Origin: Halopseudomonas salina
Lineage (GTDB): Bacteria; Pseudomonadota; Gammaproteobacteria; Pseudomonadales; Pseudomonadaceae
Reading direction: 5' to 3'
DNA: 64,000 bases
Assembly (NCBI RefSeq): GCF_008641105.1
Contig: NZ_VTTI01000003.1
Span: 84,981-148,980 of the forward strand
The translations under genes and the position numbers were made by a program. Positions within the stretch are counted from its first letter, which is position 1. Each line of letters opens with the position of its first letter. Of this stretch, positions 44,353 to 53,162 are shown piece by piece. A model generated the notes under the pieces. It did no database searches and was not told the DNA's origin. It saw only the letters and a program-made list of their open reading frames with translations.

Positions 44353-45123
44353 ATGTCTCCGTTAGTTATAGGTTTGCTCGTTGCAGGCGGCGTGCTGATT
44401 CTGTTGAGCATTGGTTTTATCAGCCACGGCCTTGAGCGCGCACGTATCGAGCGTGCCCGTAGCATTGCCGAACTGGCCTCCCGCCTCAAAGTCTGTCGCA
44501 ACATAAACGCACATCTTCCCGGCCAATACATGAGCCCGGAACTCAAGGTCCTGCTCACCGGCATCGAAATCAGCCTGCTGGAAAAGCTAACCCGCCTTGA
44601 CCGCAAGGATGAGCGGGCCAGACAGATGCTCGAGAGTGCGCGCCAGGAACTGAAAAAGCCAGAGGTGAGCGTGGACAACCCGCCACTTAAAATGGAGAGT
44701 GAGATTCAGGCCAAGGAAGCGCGGTTAATGCTTGAAAACCTGCTCAGTCTGCTCAAGCAGGCCCAGAAGGACAGCATGATTGATCAACTCACGCTGCAGC
44801 AATGGTCTGCCCAGGTTCGTAAGCACCTGCTGAGCACCTCCCTCGAAGTATTCGAAGTGCTGGCCAGACAGGGCATGCGCCAGGGCAAGCCTCGCGTAGC
44901 CAAATTGCAATACGAGCGCGCTATAGCCTACCTGCATCAGCAAAATGATCCAGCCCTGGCCGCTCAGGTATTGCGTTTCAAGGAGCTACTCAAACAGGCC
45001 TCCGATACCACTGCCCGTAGTGAACAGGCAACGGGAACCGAATCCAGCGAACTGAGTGCCGGTCTACAGGAACTTGAGAAGAACGACGAAGAATGGAAAA
45101 AGAAAGCCGTCTACGACGACTGA
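44353..45123 (+). CDS. Hypothetical membrane-anchored protein
   Basis: A 256-aa protein with one N-terminal membrane helix (residues 2–24, SPLVIGLLVAGGVLILLSIGF) and a long helical, charged cytoplasmic part of about 230 residues (for example GIEISLLEKLTRLDRKDERARQML, AKLQYERAIAYLHQ, a TPR-like stretch) ending in an acidic-basic tail. I do not recognise a named domain. I chose ATG 44353, just after GAGAGATTGATC; the open frame begins at 44206 but that part looks non-coding. A homologue sits beside the tRNA genes and GST in P. aeruginosa (PA2819-like), as far as I recall. Confidence 0.7.
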   Translation: MSPLVIGLLVAGGVLILLSIGFISHGLERARIERARSIAELASRLKVCRNINAHLPGQYMSPELKVLLTGIEISLLEKLTRLDRKDERARQMLESARQELKKPEVSVDNPPLKMESEIQAKEARLMLENLLSLLKQAQKDSMIDQLTLQQWSAQVRKHLLSTSLEVFEVLARQGMRQGKPRVAKLQYERAIAYLHQQNDPALAAQVLRFKELLKQASDTTARSEQATGTESSELSAGLQELEKNDEEWKKKAVYDD

Positions 45124-45205
45124 GCCTACCGATTCCAAAATAGCCTGGGGCTGCTAATACAGTCCAGCTGTGCTCTGCCTATAACCTCAACGGAAGCCTC
45201 CCCGC

Positions 45206-45862
45206 ATGGCCCTGACCCTGTACGGCGCAATACTCTCGCCATTTGTTCGCAAGATCCGCATTCAACTCGCTGAACAGGCGATTGCCCATGATCATGTAAT
45301 CGTTGCACCCATGAGACAGCCCGACTGGTACTTTGACATCAGCCCTCTCGGGCGCATTCCGGCTATCCAGGACGGCGATCTGAAACTGGCGGACTCTGCA
45401 GTGATCGCGCAATACCTGGAGGAGGCCTATGGCGGACCCTCCTTATATGGAGAGACAGCTGCCGAAGCCGCGCGGGTCCGCTGGCTGGAAAAATACGCCG
45501 ATTACGAACTGGCCGCCCACGCCACCTTCACGGTATTTGCAGAGCGGTTCCTCGAACCACTCAAGGGCAACCGGACAAATGAGCAGGCCGTAGCCACAGC
45601 TCTGAGTGATCACCTGCCACCGCTGCTTGACTACCTCACCAGGGAATTGAACGGCAAGGCGTTCTTTCTTGGCGATCGCATGAGCATCGCTGATATCGCA
45701 GTCACCTCTCAATTGATCAACATGGCCCACGTTGGAGAGTTGATTGATGAGGATCGCTGGCCTTGTCTCTCTTCCCTGCTGGCAAGAATGACCGCACGCT
45801 CGAGCCTGAGCAGCCTGCTGCCGGCCGAGCATCAGTTGATTGCCAAACTGGGCAACCGCTAG
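45206..45862 (+). CDS. Glutathione S-transferase family protein
   Basis: A 218-aa GST with thioredoxin-like N-terminal domain (LTLYGAILSPFVRKIRIQLAEQ, where the active-site Ser in SPFVRK binds the glutathione thiol). The cis-Pro/GSH-binding IPAIQDGDLKLADSAVIAQYLEE motif follows, then a helical C domain with FFLGDRMSIADIAV (N-cap box). It probably conjugates or reduces electrophiles in the cytoplasm. The substrate is unknown. Its end overlaps the convergent ATPase gene by 4 nt. Confidence 0.9.
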   Translation: MALTLYGAILSPFVRKIRIQLAEQAIAHDHVIVAPMRQPDWYFDISPLGRIPAIQDGDLKLADSAVIAQYLEEAYGGPSLYGETAAEAARVRWLEKYADYELAAHATFTVFAERFLEPLKGNRTNEQAVATALSDHLPPLLDYLTRELNGKAFFLGDRMSIADIAVTSQLINMAHVGELIDEDRWPCLSSLLARMTARSSLSSLLPAEHQLIAKLGNR

Positions 45863-46752
45863 AGCTGTTGCTCCAGCAACTGACTACCTACCCAGGAACG
45901 GGCAAATTGGTAGGCGCAGCGGCCATTGCGATTCCCACGCGATAACGCCCACCGCAAGGCCTGCTTCTGCAAAGACTCGGACCATTCCCATTCAAGATGA
46001 TGCTCCTTGGCGAGCTGGTCTAACCAATGCTGCACTACCAGCAGGTAATGTTCCTGGGTAAACGGGTAGAAAGACACCCAGAGACCGAACCGGTCAGACA
46101 ACGCAATCTTCTCCTCGATCGCCTCACCCGGATGCAGCTCTCCGTCCACCATGCTCGCACCGAGATTGTCGCTGCGCTGCTCGGGTAGCAGATGGCGCCG
46201 GTTCGATGTGGCGTACAGCAGCAGATTGTCAGGTGCAGCCTCAACCGTTCCATCAAGCACCGTTTTCAGGGACTTGTAGGCACTGTCATCCGCCTCGAAT
46301 GCCAGGTCGTCGCAGAACAGCAGAAACCGCCAGGGCCTGCCCTCGATCTCGCGCACCAGGGCGGGCAGGTGAAGTAGATCAGTCTTGTCAATTTCGATGA
46401 GACGCAAGCCCTTGTCCGCGTACTCGGCCAGGAGCGCACGGATCAGTGACGACTTTCCAGTTCCGCGGGCGCCCCAGAGCAGCGCGTTATTGGCAGGAAC
46501 ACCACGCACGAACTGTCTGGTATTGGCCTCCAGCAAAGCCTTCTGGCGTTCCACCCCCAGCAGGTCGTCAAGGCGCATGTCCTGACTGACAGCCAGCGGC
46601 CGCAGCCAGCCTGCGTCACCTTGCGACACCCAGCGCGCAGCGGTCACCGTGTCCCAGTCGACAGACTGATGAACATCATTGACACTCGCTTCCAGCCGAT
46701 CGACCAGACCCAGAATGCGCTGCATGAATTGCTGCGGAGTAATTTCTGACAT
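45859..46752 (-). CDS. DUF815-family AAA-type ATPase
   Basis: A 297-aa protein with Walker A GARGTGKSSLIRALL, Walker B-like FLLFCDDLAFEADD and an ATSNRRHLLPE sensor, typical of the DUF815 P-loop ATPases. The C-terminal RFARSWVGSQLLEQQL stretch is also family-like. I chose ATG 46752 (MSEITPQQF); the frame continues upstream to 46926 without support. Function unknown. It converges with the GST gene and is divergent from sagS. Confidence 0.85.
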   Translation of the reverse strand: MSEITPQQFMQRILGLVDRLEASVNDVHQSVDWDTVTAARWVSQGDAGWLRPLAVSQDMRLDDLLGVERQKALLEANTRQFVRGVPANNALLWGARGTGKSSLIRALLAEYADKGLRLIEIDKTDLLHLPALVREIEGRPWRFLLFCDDLAFEADDSAYKSLKTVLDGTVEAAPDNLLLYATSNRRHLLPEQRSDNLGASMVDGELHPGEAIEEKIALSDRFGLWVSFYPFTQEHYLLVVQHWLDQLAKEHHLEWEWSESLQKQALRWALSRGNRNGRCAYQFARSWVGSQLLEQQL

Positions 46753-46849
46753 ACTGGTCTCCAAATAACCGAAGAATGCCACGCATGGAGCGGACTCTCC
46801 AGCCAGAGTTGGGCTACCATGAACGGCAGACGACAGTGGCAGGACGCTA

Positions 46850-49201
46850 ATGAACATCCGCTTCACCGACCGCCTCTCCTTCAAGCAGACACGCCTAGGG
46901 GTTTTGGCTGCCTTCATCCTCGGCACCCTGCTGGGGCTTGTGCAGGTAATAGTGGACTATCGGGCGCAGAACACAGCTATCGACGAGGAAGTTCGCGCAC
47001 AGATCAACGTCAGCCTCGGTCCAGCTTCACGAATCGCCTACAACATCGACACCGAGCTGGCCCTGGAATTGGTCAACGGCCTGCTAAAGGCTCCCCCCGT
47101 GGTGCGCGCGGAAATCATCGACAACAACGCCATTGCTCTTGCCAGCGTCAGCCGTCCGATGGCGAGCAGCCCCTATCGGGCGGTAAGTGATGCCCTTTTC
47201 GACCGCCGCCGTACCTACTCCCGCCCCTTGTATGTCGATCATGCACCGAACGAGCTGCTTGGTTATCTGGTTATTGAAGTCGACACCTTTCATCAGGGTG
47301 CCAACTTCCTGCGCCGCGCCGGCCTCACCATGCTGTCAGGATTCATCCTCAGCCTGATCCTCTCCCTGGTGCTGATGGTGCTGTTCTACGGCATGCTGAC
47401 CAAACCGCTGGTGCATCTGATCGACGATCTGCTGAACATGAAAACCGGCGATGATGACCGCAGCCGGTTACCCTGCCCCGCCCACCACGAGCGTGACGAA
47501 ATCGGCGCCCTGGTTGAAGTGATCAACCGCCAGCTACAGAGTATCGACGTCAATATGCGCCAGAAGCTGCGTGCCGAGGAGCGTCTGCGTCAGTACCTGG
47601 AAGAACTGGAGATCATTGTCGAGGCGCGCACCACCGAGCTGCAGGAAACCAACGCCCAATTGCGCCGCTCCAATCGCGACCTCGAAAGCTCAAGGGAAGA
47701 AGCCCTGAGCATGGCCCGCGCACGCTCCTCCTTCCTGGCCAGCATGAGCCACGAGATCCGCACCCCGATCAACGGCCTGCTGGGCATGATTGGACTGACG
47801 CTCGACAGCCCATTGAGTAACGAGCAGCGCCAACAACTGACTATCGCCTACGATTCCGGCAAGGTTCTGGTGGAGCTGCTCAACGATATTCTCGATCTGT
47901 CCAAATTCGAGGCGGGCAAACTGCAGCTTGAGCAGATTCCTTTTGATCTTGGTGCGTTGCTGGAAGACACTGCCAGCCTGCTATCCCAGAACGCCGGCAA
48001 GCGGGAGGTCGAACTCACCTGTAGAATCGACCCCCTTATGCCCGGCCTGGTACTGGGCGATCCGACCCGCATCCGCCAGATCGTCAGCAACCTGCTATCC
48101 AACGCGCTGAAGTTCACCGAGCAGGGTCACGTCAACCTGCGGCTCGACCTGGAGCCCACGCTCGCGAGCGGCCATCAGGTACGCATTACCGTGCGCGATA
48201 CCGGTATAGGTATTGCGCAAAACGCACTGACCAGTATTTTTTCGCCCTTTACCCAGGCTGACGCTCAGATATCGCGTCGTTTCGGTGGCACCGGGTTGGG
48301 GCTGGCCCTGTGCAAGAGCATGACTGATGCCATGCATGGCAAACTGGAAGTCGAGTCACGCTACGGCGAGGGCAGCACTTTTACCGTCACCCTGCCGATA
48401 ACCCTGCACCAGCACGAAGCCAGTTACGATTACCCCAGGCATTGTCGGATAATTATCTGGAGTCACGAAGGCCGCCTGCAGGGCCAGATAATGCTGGAGT
48501 TACTGCGCCACTGGAAGATTGACTGCACCTTGCAGGAGTATTCCGATGCGCTGGCGCCCTGTGGGAGCAAAGGCGATGCCGATCTGTGGATTCTGGACCA
48601 CCCCGACCTGGCCCGATCGCTGGCAAACCAGCAAGCCGGGCTGCCTCGTATCCTGGTCTGCCCCTACCCGGAGCAACTCAGTGGAGCAGATAGCCAGGAG
48701 ATGGGGATTTGCGCGCAGGTTGCCAGCCCGCCATCGCGAGTGCGCCTGGCGCGAGCGATAGATCGCTGCATGGGCGTTGCAGACCAGGTTCAGGAAACAC
48801 ATTCAAGCCAATCAAAGCCAACCGGTCAGCGGATTCTTCTGGTTGAGGATAATAGTGTGAACCAGCTGGTTGCCCGCGGCATGCTGACGCGCCTGGGCTA
48901 TGAAGTGGACATTGCCGAGCATGGCGAAGCTGCCCTGGCGCGCCTGGAGCGGGAAGACTTCGACCTGGTACTGATGGATTGCAATATGCCGGTGATGGAC
49001 GGTTATGAAACCAGTCGACGTATGCGCGAAGACCCCCGCTGGCAGAACATACCCATCATCGCACTGACCGCCAATGCCCTTCATGAAGATCGCCAGCGTT
49101 GCGAAGAAGCCGGCATGAACGATTATCTGGCCAAACCTTTCAAGCGCGAGGACCTGCAGGCGTTAATGATCAAATGGCTGGAGGCTCCCGCGGCCGACTG
49201 A
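46850..49201 (+). CDS. sagS: Hybrid sensor histidine kinase SagS-like
   Basis: A 783-aa membrane hybrid kinase. Two transmembrane helices (about 17–38 and 160–183) flank a periplasmic HmsP-type sensor domain. A HAMP-like linker and coiled coil (about 240–285) lead to HisKA with His301 in SFLASMSHEIRTPING. The HATPase shows N (SNLLSNALKFTEQ), G1 (VRDTGIGI) and G2 (GGTGLGLAL). Residues about 532–645 form a receiver-like region without normal acidic residues. A true receiver at about 661–775 has Asp710 in DLVLMDCNMPVMDG. In P. aeruginosa SagS (PA2824) passes signals to HptB during surface attachment; context here (after the GST/ATPase genes, before gpx) matches. Confidence 0.88.
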   Translation: MNIRFTDRLSFKQTRLGVLAAFILGTLLGLVQVIVDYRAQNTAIDEEVRAQINVSLGPASRIAYNIDTELALELVNGLLKAPPVVRAEIIDNNAIALASVSRPMASSPYRAVSDALFDRRRTYSRPLYVDHAPNELLGYLVIEVDTFHQGANFLRRAGLTMLSGFILSLILSLVLMVLFYGMLTKPLVHLIDDLLNMKTGDDDRSRLPCPAHHERDEIGALVEVINRQLQSIDVNMRQKLRAEERLRQYLEELEIIVEARTTELQETNAQLRRSNRDLESSREEALSMARARSSFLASMSHEIRTPINGLLGMIGLTLDSPLSNEQRQQLTIAYDSGKVLVELLNDILDLSKFEAGKLQLEQIPFDLGALLEDTASLLSQNAGKREVELTCRIDPLMPGLVLGDPTRIRQIVSNLLSNALKFTEQGHVNLRLDLEPTLASGHQVRITVRDTGIGIAQNALTSIFSPFTQADAQISRRFGGTGLGLALCKSMTDAMHGKLEVESRYGEGSTFTVTLPITLHQHEASYDYPRHCRIIIWSHEGRLQGQIMLELLRHWKIDCTLQEYSDALAPCGSKGDADLWILDHPDLARSLANQQAGLPRILVCPYPEQLSGADSQEMGICAQVASPPSRVRLARAIDRCMGVADQVQETHSSQSKPTGQRILLVEDNSVNQLVARGMLTRLGYEVDIAEHGEAALARLEREDFDLVLMDCNMPVMDGYETSRRMREDPRWQNIPIIALTANALHEDRQRCEEAGMNDYLAKPFKREDLQALMIKWLEAPAAD

Positions 49202-49230
49202 TCCCAGCGACCACGGAACCTGAACCTATC

Positions 49231-49740
49231 TCAATCGAGCAGGGGCTCAATGTCCCTGGCAATGTCAGCGGGCGCTGTTGAGGGTGCATATCGGGCAATT
49301 ATCTTGCCCTGGCCGTCTACCAGAAACTTGGTGAAGTTCCATTTGATGCCCTTGCTGCCTAGTAAACCAGGCGCATCGGACTTGAGCTTGCGAAACAACG
49401 GATGAGCCTCGCTGCCATTGACTTCCACCTTGGCAAACATGGGAAAGCTGACTCCGTAGTTTTTCTCGCAGAATGCTGCAATCTGCTCTTCATTGCCCGG
49501 CTCCTGCCCGCCAAACTGATTACAAGGAAAACCGGCAATCTGCAGGCCCCTTTCACGATAGCTCTGCCATAACTCCTCAAGCCCCTTGTATTGAGGCGTG
49601 AAGCCACACTTGCTGGCAGTATTGACTACCAGATAGGCCTTACCACCCAGCTCTCCCAGGGTAATCTCCCGGTTATCGATTGTGGTAATGGGAATCTGCA
49701 GCACTTCGTTCTGCTGGGCGTCGCCCGGTGTGTCAGTCAT
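49231..49740 (-). CDS. Glutathione/thioredoxin peroxidase
   Basis: A 169-aa GPx-family peroxidase. Peroxidatic cysteine in NTASKCGFTPQYKGLEELW, Gln in GFPCNQFGGQEPG and Trp-Asn in KWNFTKFLVD make the catalytic set. It reduces organic hydroperoxides. I chose ATG 49740 (MTDTPGD). In P. aeruginosa the regulator gene ospR lies between sagS and this gene; here only 29 nt separate sagS from gpx and no such gene is present. Confidence 0.93.
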   Translation of the reverse strand: MTDTPGDAQQNEVLQIPITTIDNREITLGELGGKAYLVVNTASKCGFTPQYKGLEELWQSYRERGLQIAGFPCNQFGGQEPGNEEQIAAFCEKNYGVSFPMFAKVEVNGSEAHPLFRKLKSDAPGLLGSKGIKWNFTKFLVDGQGKIIARYAPSTAPADIARDIEPLLD

Positions 49741-49773
49741 GGTTCGCACTCCTGTCAAAGTTCTGTGACGCTA

Positions 49774-50169
49774 TCAAGCCCGTGGATCCAGCCTGAGAGC
49801 AACGGAATTGATGCAGTACCGCAAGCCGGTAGGTGGAGGTCCATCAGGGAATACATGCCCCAGGTGTGAGTCGCAGCGGCTACAGAGCACCTCGGTACGG
49901 TGCATGCCGTGGCTGAAATCCTCCACCTCGGTCACTACCTCCTCGCTTACGGGTGCGTAATAGCTCGGCCAGCCACAGCCGGCATCAAATTGAGTCTCGG
50001 TATCAAACAGTTCGGCGTCACAGGCAACGCAGTGATAGCGCCCCGGCGTGGTATTGGCATAGTAGGCACCGGTAAACGGCCTTTCGGTGCCCTTGAGCCG
50101 GCACACCTGGTATTGCTCGGGGTCAAGCTGCTCGCGCCAGTCCTGCTCGCTCTTCGTGATCTTGTTCAT
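49774..50169 (-). CDS. msrB: Peptide methionine-(R)-S-oxide reductase MsrB
   Basis: A 131-aa MsrB with both zinc CxxC pairs ([11 protein letters not shown] and [13 protein letters not shown]) and the catalytic cysteine in [13 protein letters not shown]. It repairs oxidised methionine in proteins. It is 33 nt upstream of the peroxidase on the same strand, giving an oxidative-stress pair, and divergent from alaA. Confidence 0.97.
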   Translation of the reverse strand: MNKITKSEQDWREQLDPEQYQVCRLKGTERPFTGAYYANTTPGRYHCVACDAELFDTETQFDAGCGWPSYYAPVSEEVVTEVEDFSHGMHRTEVLCSRCDSHLGHVFPDGPPPTGLRYCINSVALRLDPRA

Positions 50170-50267
50170 ATCTACTCCTCAAGGGGTCGATTCAGACTTT
50201 CCCAGTCAGGGCCGCACAACGTATGATGAGGGTTTTACGCCCATTCGCACAGCCCCAGGAAAGCACC

Positions 50268-51479
50268 ATGCAGGTTAGCAAATCGCACAAGTTGGCCAAT
50301 GTCTGTTACGACATCCGCGGGCCCGTTCTGCGCCATGCCAAGCGCCTTGAAGAAGAAGGCCACCGGATTCTCAAGCTGAACATCGGCAACCCTGCTCCGT
50401 TCGGCTTCGAGGCGCCTGAGGAAATCCTGCAGGACGTTATTCTCAACCTGTCCACAGCCCAGGGTTACAGCGATTCCAAAGGGCTGTTTTCCGCACGCAA
50501 GGCAGTGATGCACTACACCCAGACCAAAAACATCCCCAATGTAAGCATTGAGGATATTTACCTGGGCAACGGTGTGTCAGAGCTTATCGTGATGGCGATG
50601 CAGGCGCTGCTCAATAATGGTGACGAAGTATTGATTCCGGCACCCGATTACCCGCTATGGACCGCCGCCGTGAGCCTGTCAGGCGGTAAAGCTGTTCATT
50701 ATCTGTGTGATGAGCAGGCCGACTGGTATCCAGACATCGACGATATTCGCAGCAAGATCACCCCAAACACCCGCGCGATCGTGGTGATCAATCCAAACAA
50801 CCCCACCGGGGCAGTGTATTCCCGTGACATGCTGGAACAACTCGCTCAGGTTGCGCGCGAAAATGACCTGATCATGTTTGCCGATGAAATCTACGACAAG
50901 ATTCTCTACGACGGCGTCGAGCACGACTCGGTGGCTGCAGTGGCCCCGGACCTGTTCTGCCTGACCTTCAACGGCCTGTCCAAATCCTACCGTATCGCTG
51001 GCTTCCGCTCCGGCTGGATGATTATCAGTGGTCCCAAACACAAGGCACAAAGTTATATAGAAGGCCTGGATATTCTCTCTTCAATGCGTTTGTGCGCCAA
51101 CGTGCCCGCGCAGCATGCAATACAGACAGCACTGGGTGGCTACCAGAGCATCAACGACCTGATTCTGCCCGGTGGCCGCCTGCTGGAGCAGCGCGACACT
51201 GCCTGGGAACTGCTGAACGAAATCCCCGGCGTCAGTTGCACCAAGCCCCAGGGCGCGCTTTATCTTTTCCCGAAACTGGATCCCAAGGTCTACCCGATCC
51301 ATAACGATGAAAAGATGGTGCTGGATCTGCTGTTACAGGAAAAGATCCTCGTCGTGCAGGGTACCGCCTTCAACTGGCCCTGGCCGGACCATTTCCGCAT
51401 CGTCTCTCTCCCCCGCAAGGACGACCTGGAAATGGCGATCGGCAGGATCGGCAAGTTCCTCAAGCACTACCGCCAGTAG
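50268..51479 (+). CDS. alaA: Alanine-forming aminotransferase AlaA-like
   Basis: A 403-aa class I/II PLP aminotransferase close to E. coli AlaA (glutamate–pyruvate aminotransferase). The start MQVSKSHKLANVCYDIRGPVL is family-typical and follows CCAGGAAAG. Key motifs are LKLNIGNPAPFGFEAPEEIL, NPNNPTGAVYS, and the Schiff-base lysine in FNGLSKSYRIAGFRSGWM. It transfers amino groups between glutamate and pyruvate. The downstream gene is co-oriented 26 nt away. Confidence 0.93.
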   Translation: MQVSKSHKLANVCYDIRGPVLRHAKRLEEEGHRILKLNIGNPAPFGFEAPEEILQDVILNLSTAQGYSDSKGLFSARKAVMHYTQTKNIPNVSIEDIYLGNGVSELIVMAMQALLNNGDEVLIPAPDYPLWTAAVSLSGGKAVHYLCDEQADWYPDIDDIRSKITPNTRAIVVINPNNPTGAVYSRDMLEQLAQVARENDLIMFADEIYDKILYDGVEHDSVAAVAPDLFCLTFNGLSKSYRIAGFRSGWMIISGPKHKAQSYIEGLDILSSMRLCANVPAQHAIQTALGGYQSINDLILPGGRLLEQRDTAWELLNEIPGVSCTKPQGALYLFPKLDPKVYPIHNDEKMVLDLLLQEKILVVQGTAFNWPWPDHFRIVSLPRKDDLEMAIGRIGKFLKHYRQ

Positions 51480-51505
51480 CAACACTACCCAACGCGGAGA
51501 CAGAT

Positions 51506-51961
51506 GTGGCTGACCTGCATATCGATGACTTCTATCATGATGTTGCCGGCATCCTGCTGGGGCTCTACAACAGCTTCCCGCGGCCAACCACGCTGTTTGT
51601 GGCAGACCTGATTGGCGAGCACGAACCAGACGCCTTTGGCGTTCCGGCGCCACGGCACCAGGCCTGCTTCAGCGCCATGCTCTGGCTGGCAGAAGAGGGC
51701 TTCCTGCGTTACACCGACGTCATTCGTCAGGAAGCGATAGACCAGTGCTGCCTGACGGAGCGGGCCTTCGTGCTGCTCAGTACCCCGGCCAAGCACATGC
51801 TCGATACCAACCTGCCCGCCAGCATAGCCCGCCAACGGGCAACACTGGCGCAACAGTTACGCGACGCCAAGGCAAGCGGCTCGTCTGTTCGCATGGCGGA
51901 AACGGCTCATCTTTGCTTCCTTCGATCGCCCGCGCAGGGCCTGCCCAGGGACTCGGTCTAG
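51506..51961 (+). CDS. Hypothetical protein (PA2829-like)
   Basis: A 151-aa soluble protein beginning ADLHIDDFYHDVAGILLGLYNSFPRP after a GTG start at 51506 with GGAG upstream. It contains HQACFSAMLWLAEEGFLRYTDVIR, which looks like a winged-helix fold, and ends with a Ser/Arg-rich tail. The same gene pair with alaA is known to me as PA2828–PA2829. Function unknown. Confidence 0.75.
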   Translation: MADLHIDDFYHDVAGILLGLYNSFPRPTTLFVADLIGEHEPDAFGVPAPRHQACFSAMLWLAEEGFLRYTDVIRQEAIDQCCLTERAFVLLSTPAKHMLDTNLPASIARQRATLAQQLRDAKASGSSVRMAETAHLCFLRSPAQGLPRDSV

Positions 51962-52121
51962 CACGCAAGTCAGCGCTTTACATGGCCACACGATTTGCAA
52001 CAGACGGCCTATTGAAAGCCGCCAGAAAACACCCATTATTACCGCTTGAATACTTGGGTAATTGCCGTCGTGGGAAGACGTCGGCAAATACCTCTTTGAT
52101 CCTTTGAGGAGACTGTAGTCC

Positions 52122-53009
52122 ATGATGCGCATTGTTCTTTTTCTGGCCACCAACATGGCCATTTTGCTGGTAGCCAGCGTAACCCTCAGCTTGCTGGGTA
52201 TAGGTACACGCGACGCCGCAGGCGGCATCGATCTGACCGGCATGCTTATCTTTTGCGCCCTGTTCGGCTTTGGCGGTGCTTTCGTATCTCTTTTTCTATC
52301 CAAATGGATGGCCAAACGCGGCACCGGTGCCCGTGTCATTGAAACGCCGCAGAATCGTCAGGAGCAGTGGCTGGTTGATACCGTCGCCATGCTGGCCAAG
52401 CAGGCCAACATCGGCATGCCGGAAGTGGCTATCTTTCCTTCCCGCGCGCCGAACGCCTTCGCTACTGGCTGGAACCGCAACTCCTCCCTTGTAGCGGTTT
52501 CGGAAGGCATGTTGCAACGCTTCAGCCCCAATGAAGTCAAGGCCGTGATGGCCCACGAAATTGGACACGTGGCGAATGGAGATATGGTCACGCTTACGCT
52601 GATTCAGGGTGTGGTAAACACCTTCGTCATGTTTTTTGCACGCATCATCGGCAGCTTTGTGGACCGGGTGATCTTCAAGAACGAAGACGGTCCCGGATTC
52701 GGCTTTATCATTGCTACTATTTTTGCCGAGATCATCCTGGGTATTCTGGCCAGCATCATCGTCATGTGGTTCTCCCGCCAACGGGAATTTCGCGCTGACG
52801 CCGCGGCCGCTCAGCTGGCAGGCGCAGGCAACATGATTGCTGCACTTGAGCACCTGCGCTCCGAGCAAGGCGTGCCGGTCGAGTTACCCGGCGAAATGAC
52901 TGCATTCGGCATCAACGGTGGTCTGCGCAAGGGCCTGGCAGCCCTGTTCATGACCCACCCTCCTCTGGAAGAGCGTATTGCCGCACTGAAAACGGCGGGG
53001 TTCAGGTAA
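52122..53009 (+). CDS. htpX: Membrane protease HtpX
   Basis: A 295-aa M48 zinc metalloprotease of the inner membrane, active in quality control of membrane proteins. N-terminal helices (about 4–24 and 35–60) precede the HExxH motif in VMAHEIGHVANGDM; two more helices (about 150–220) and the third ligand region in FRADAAAAQLAG follow. The ATG at 52122 follows TGAGGAG. A bidirectional terminator follows in the repeat element. Confidence 0.97.
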   Translation: MMRIVLFLATNMAILLVASVTLSLLGIGTRDAAGGIDLTGMLIFCALFGFGGAFVSLFLSKWMAKRGTGARVIETPQNRQEQWLVDTVAMLAKQANIGMPEVAIFPSRAPNAFATGWNRNSSLVAVSEGMLQRFSPNEVKAVMAHEIGHVANGDMVTLTLIQGVVNTFVMFFARIIGSFVDRVIFKNEDGPGFGFIIATIFAEIILGILASIIVMWFSRQREFRADAAAAQLAGAGNMIAALEHLRSEQGVPVELPGEMTAFGINGGLRKGLAALFMTHPPLEERIAALKTAGFR

Positions 53010-53013
53010 CACC

Positions 53014-53159
53014 CCAGCTGCAAGCCTCAAGCTGCAAGTTAAAACCAAAAACCCCCGAAGTCTGAAGCTACGGGGGTTTTTCTTTTGGGTTCGCTTGTAG
53101 CTTGCGGCTTGCAGCTTGCGGCTTGCGGCTTGCGGCTTGCAGCTTGCAGCTTGCCGCTG
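53014..53159. repeat. Heptamer-repeat inverted element, copy 2
   Basis: The left arm (53014–53045) has CAAGCTG-type heptamers ending GCAAGTTAAAACCAA, as in copy 1 at 2784. The right arm (53095–53159) has nine or so GCTTGCG/GCTTGCA heptamers and ends GCTTGCCGCT, the same end as copy 1. Between them lies a terminator hairpin (53047–53081). It separates the 3' ends of htpX and the ATP-NAD-kinase-like gene. Confidence 0.75.
53047..53081. terminator. Bidirectional terminator between htpX and the ATP-NAD kinase-like gene
   Basis: The 11-bp stem AAAAACCCCCG/CGGGGGTTTTT with a 13-nt loop has T-tracts on both strands, so it can end both convergent genes. It sits inside the heptamer-repeat element. 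Confidence 0.85.
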
Positions 53160-53162
53160 CCT

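Noticed and set aside
52059..52087. Sigma32 or terminator element before htpX
   Set aside because: CTTGAA occurs but the matching -10 CCCCAT-like box does not; the nearby TTGCCG/CGGCAA hairpin lacks a T-tract.
53095..53159. CRISPR array
   Set aside because: The 7-nt units are in direct contact without spacers and there are no cas genes.
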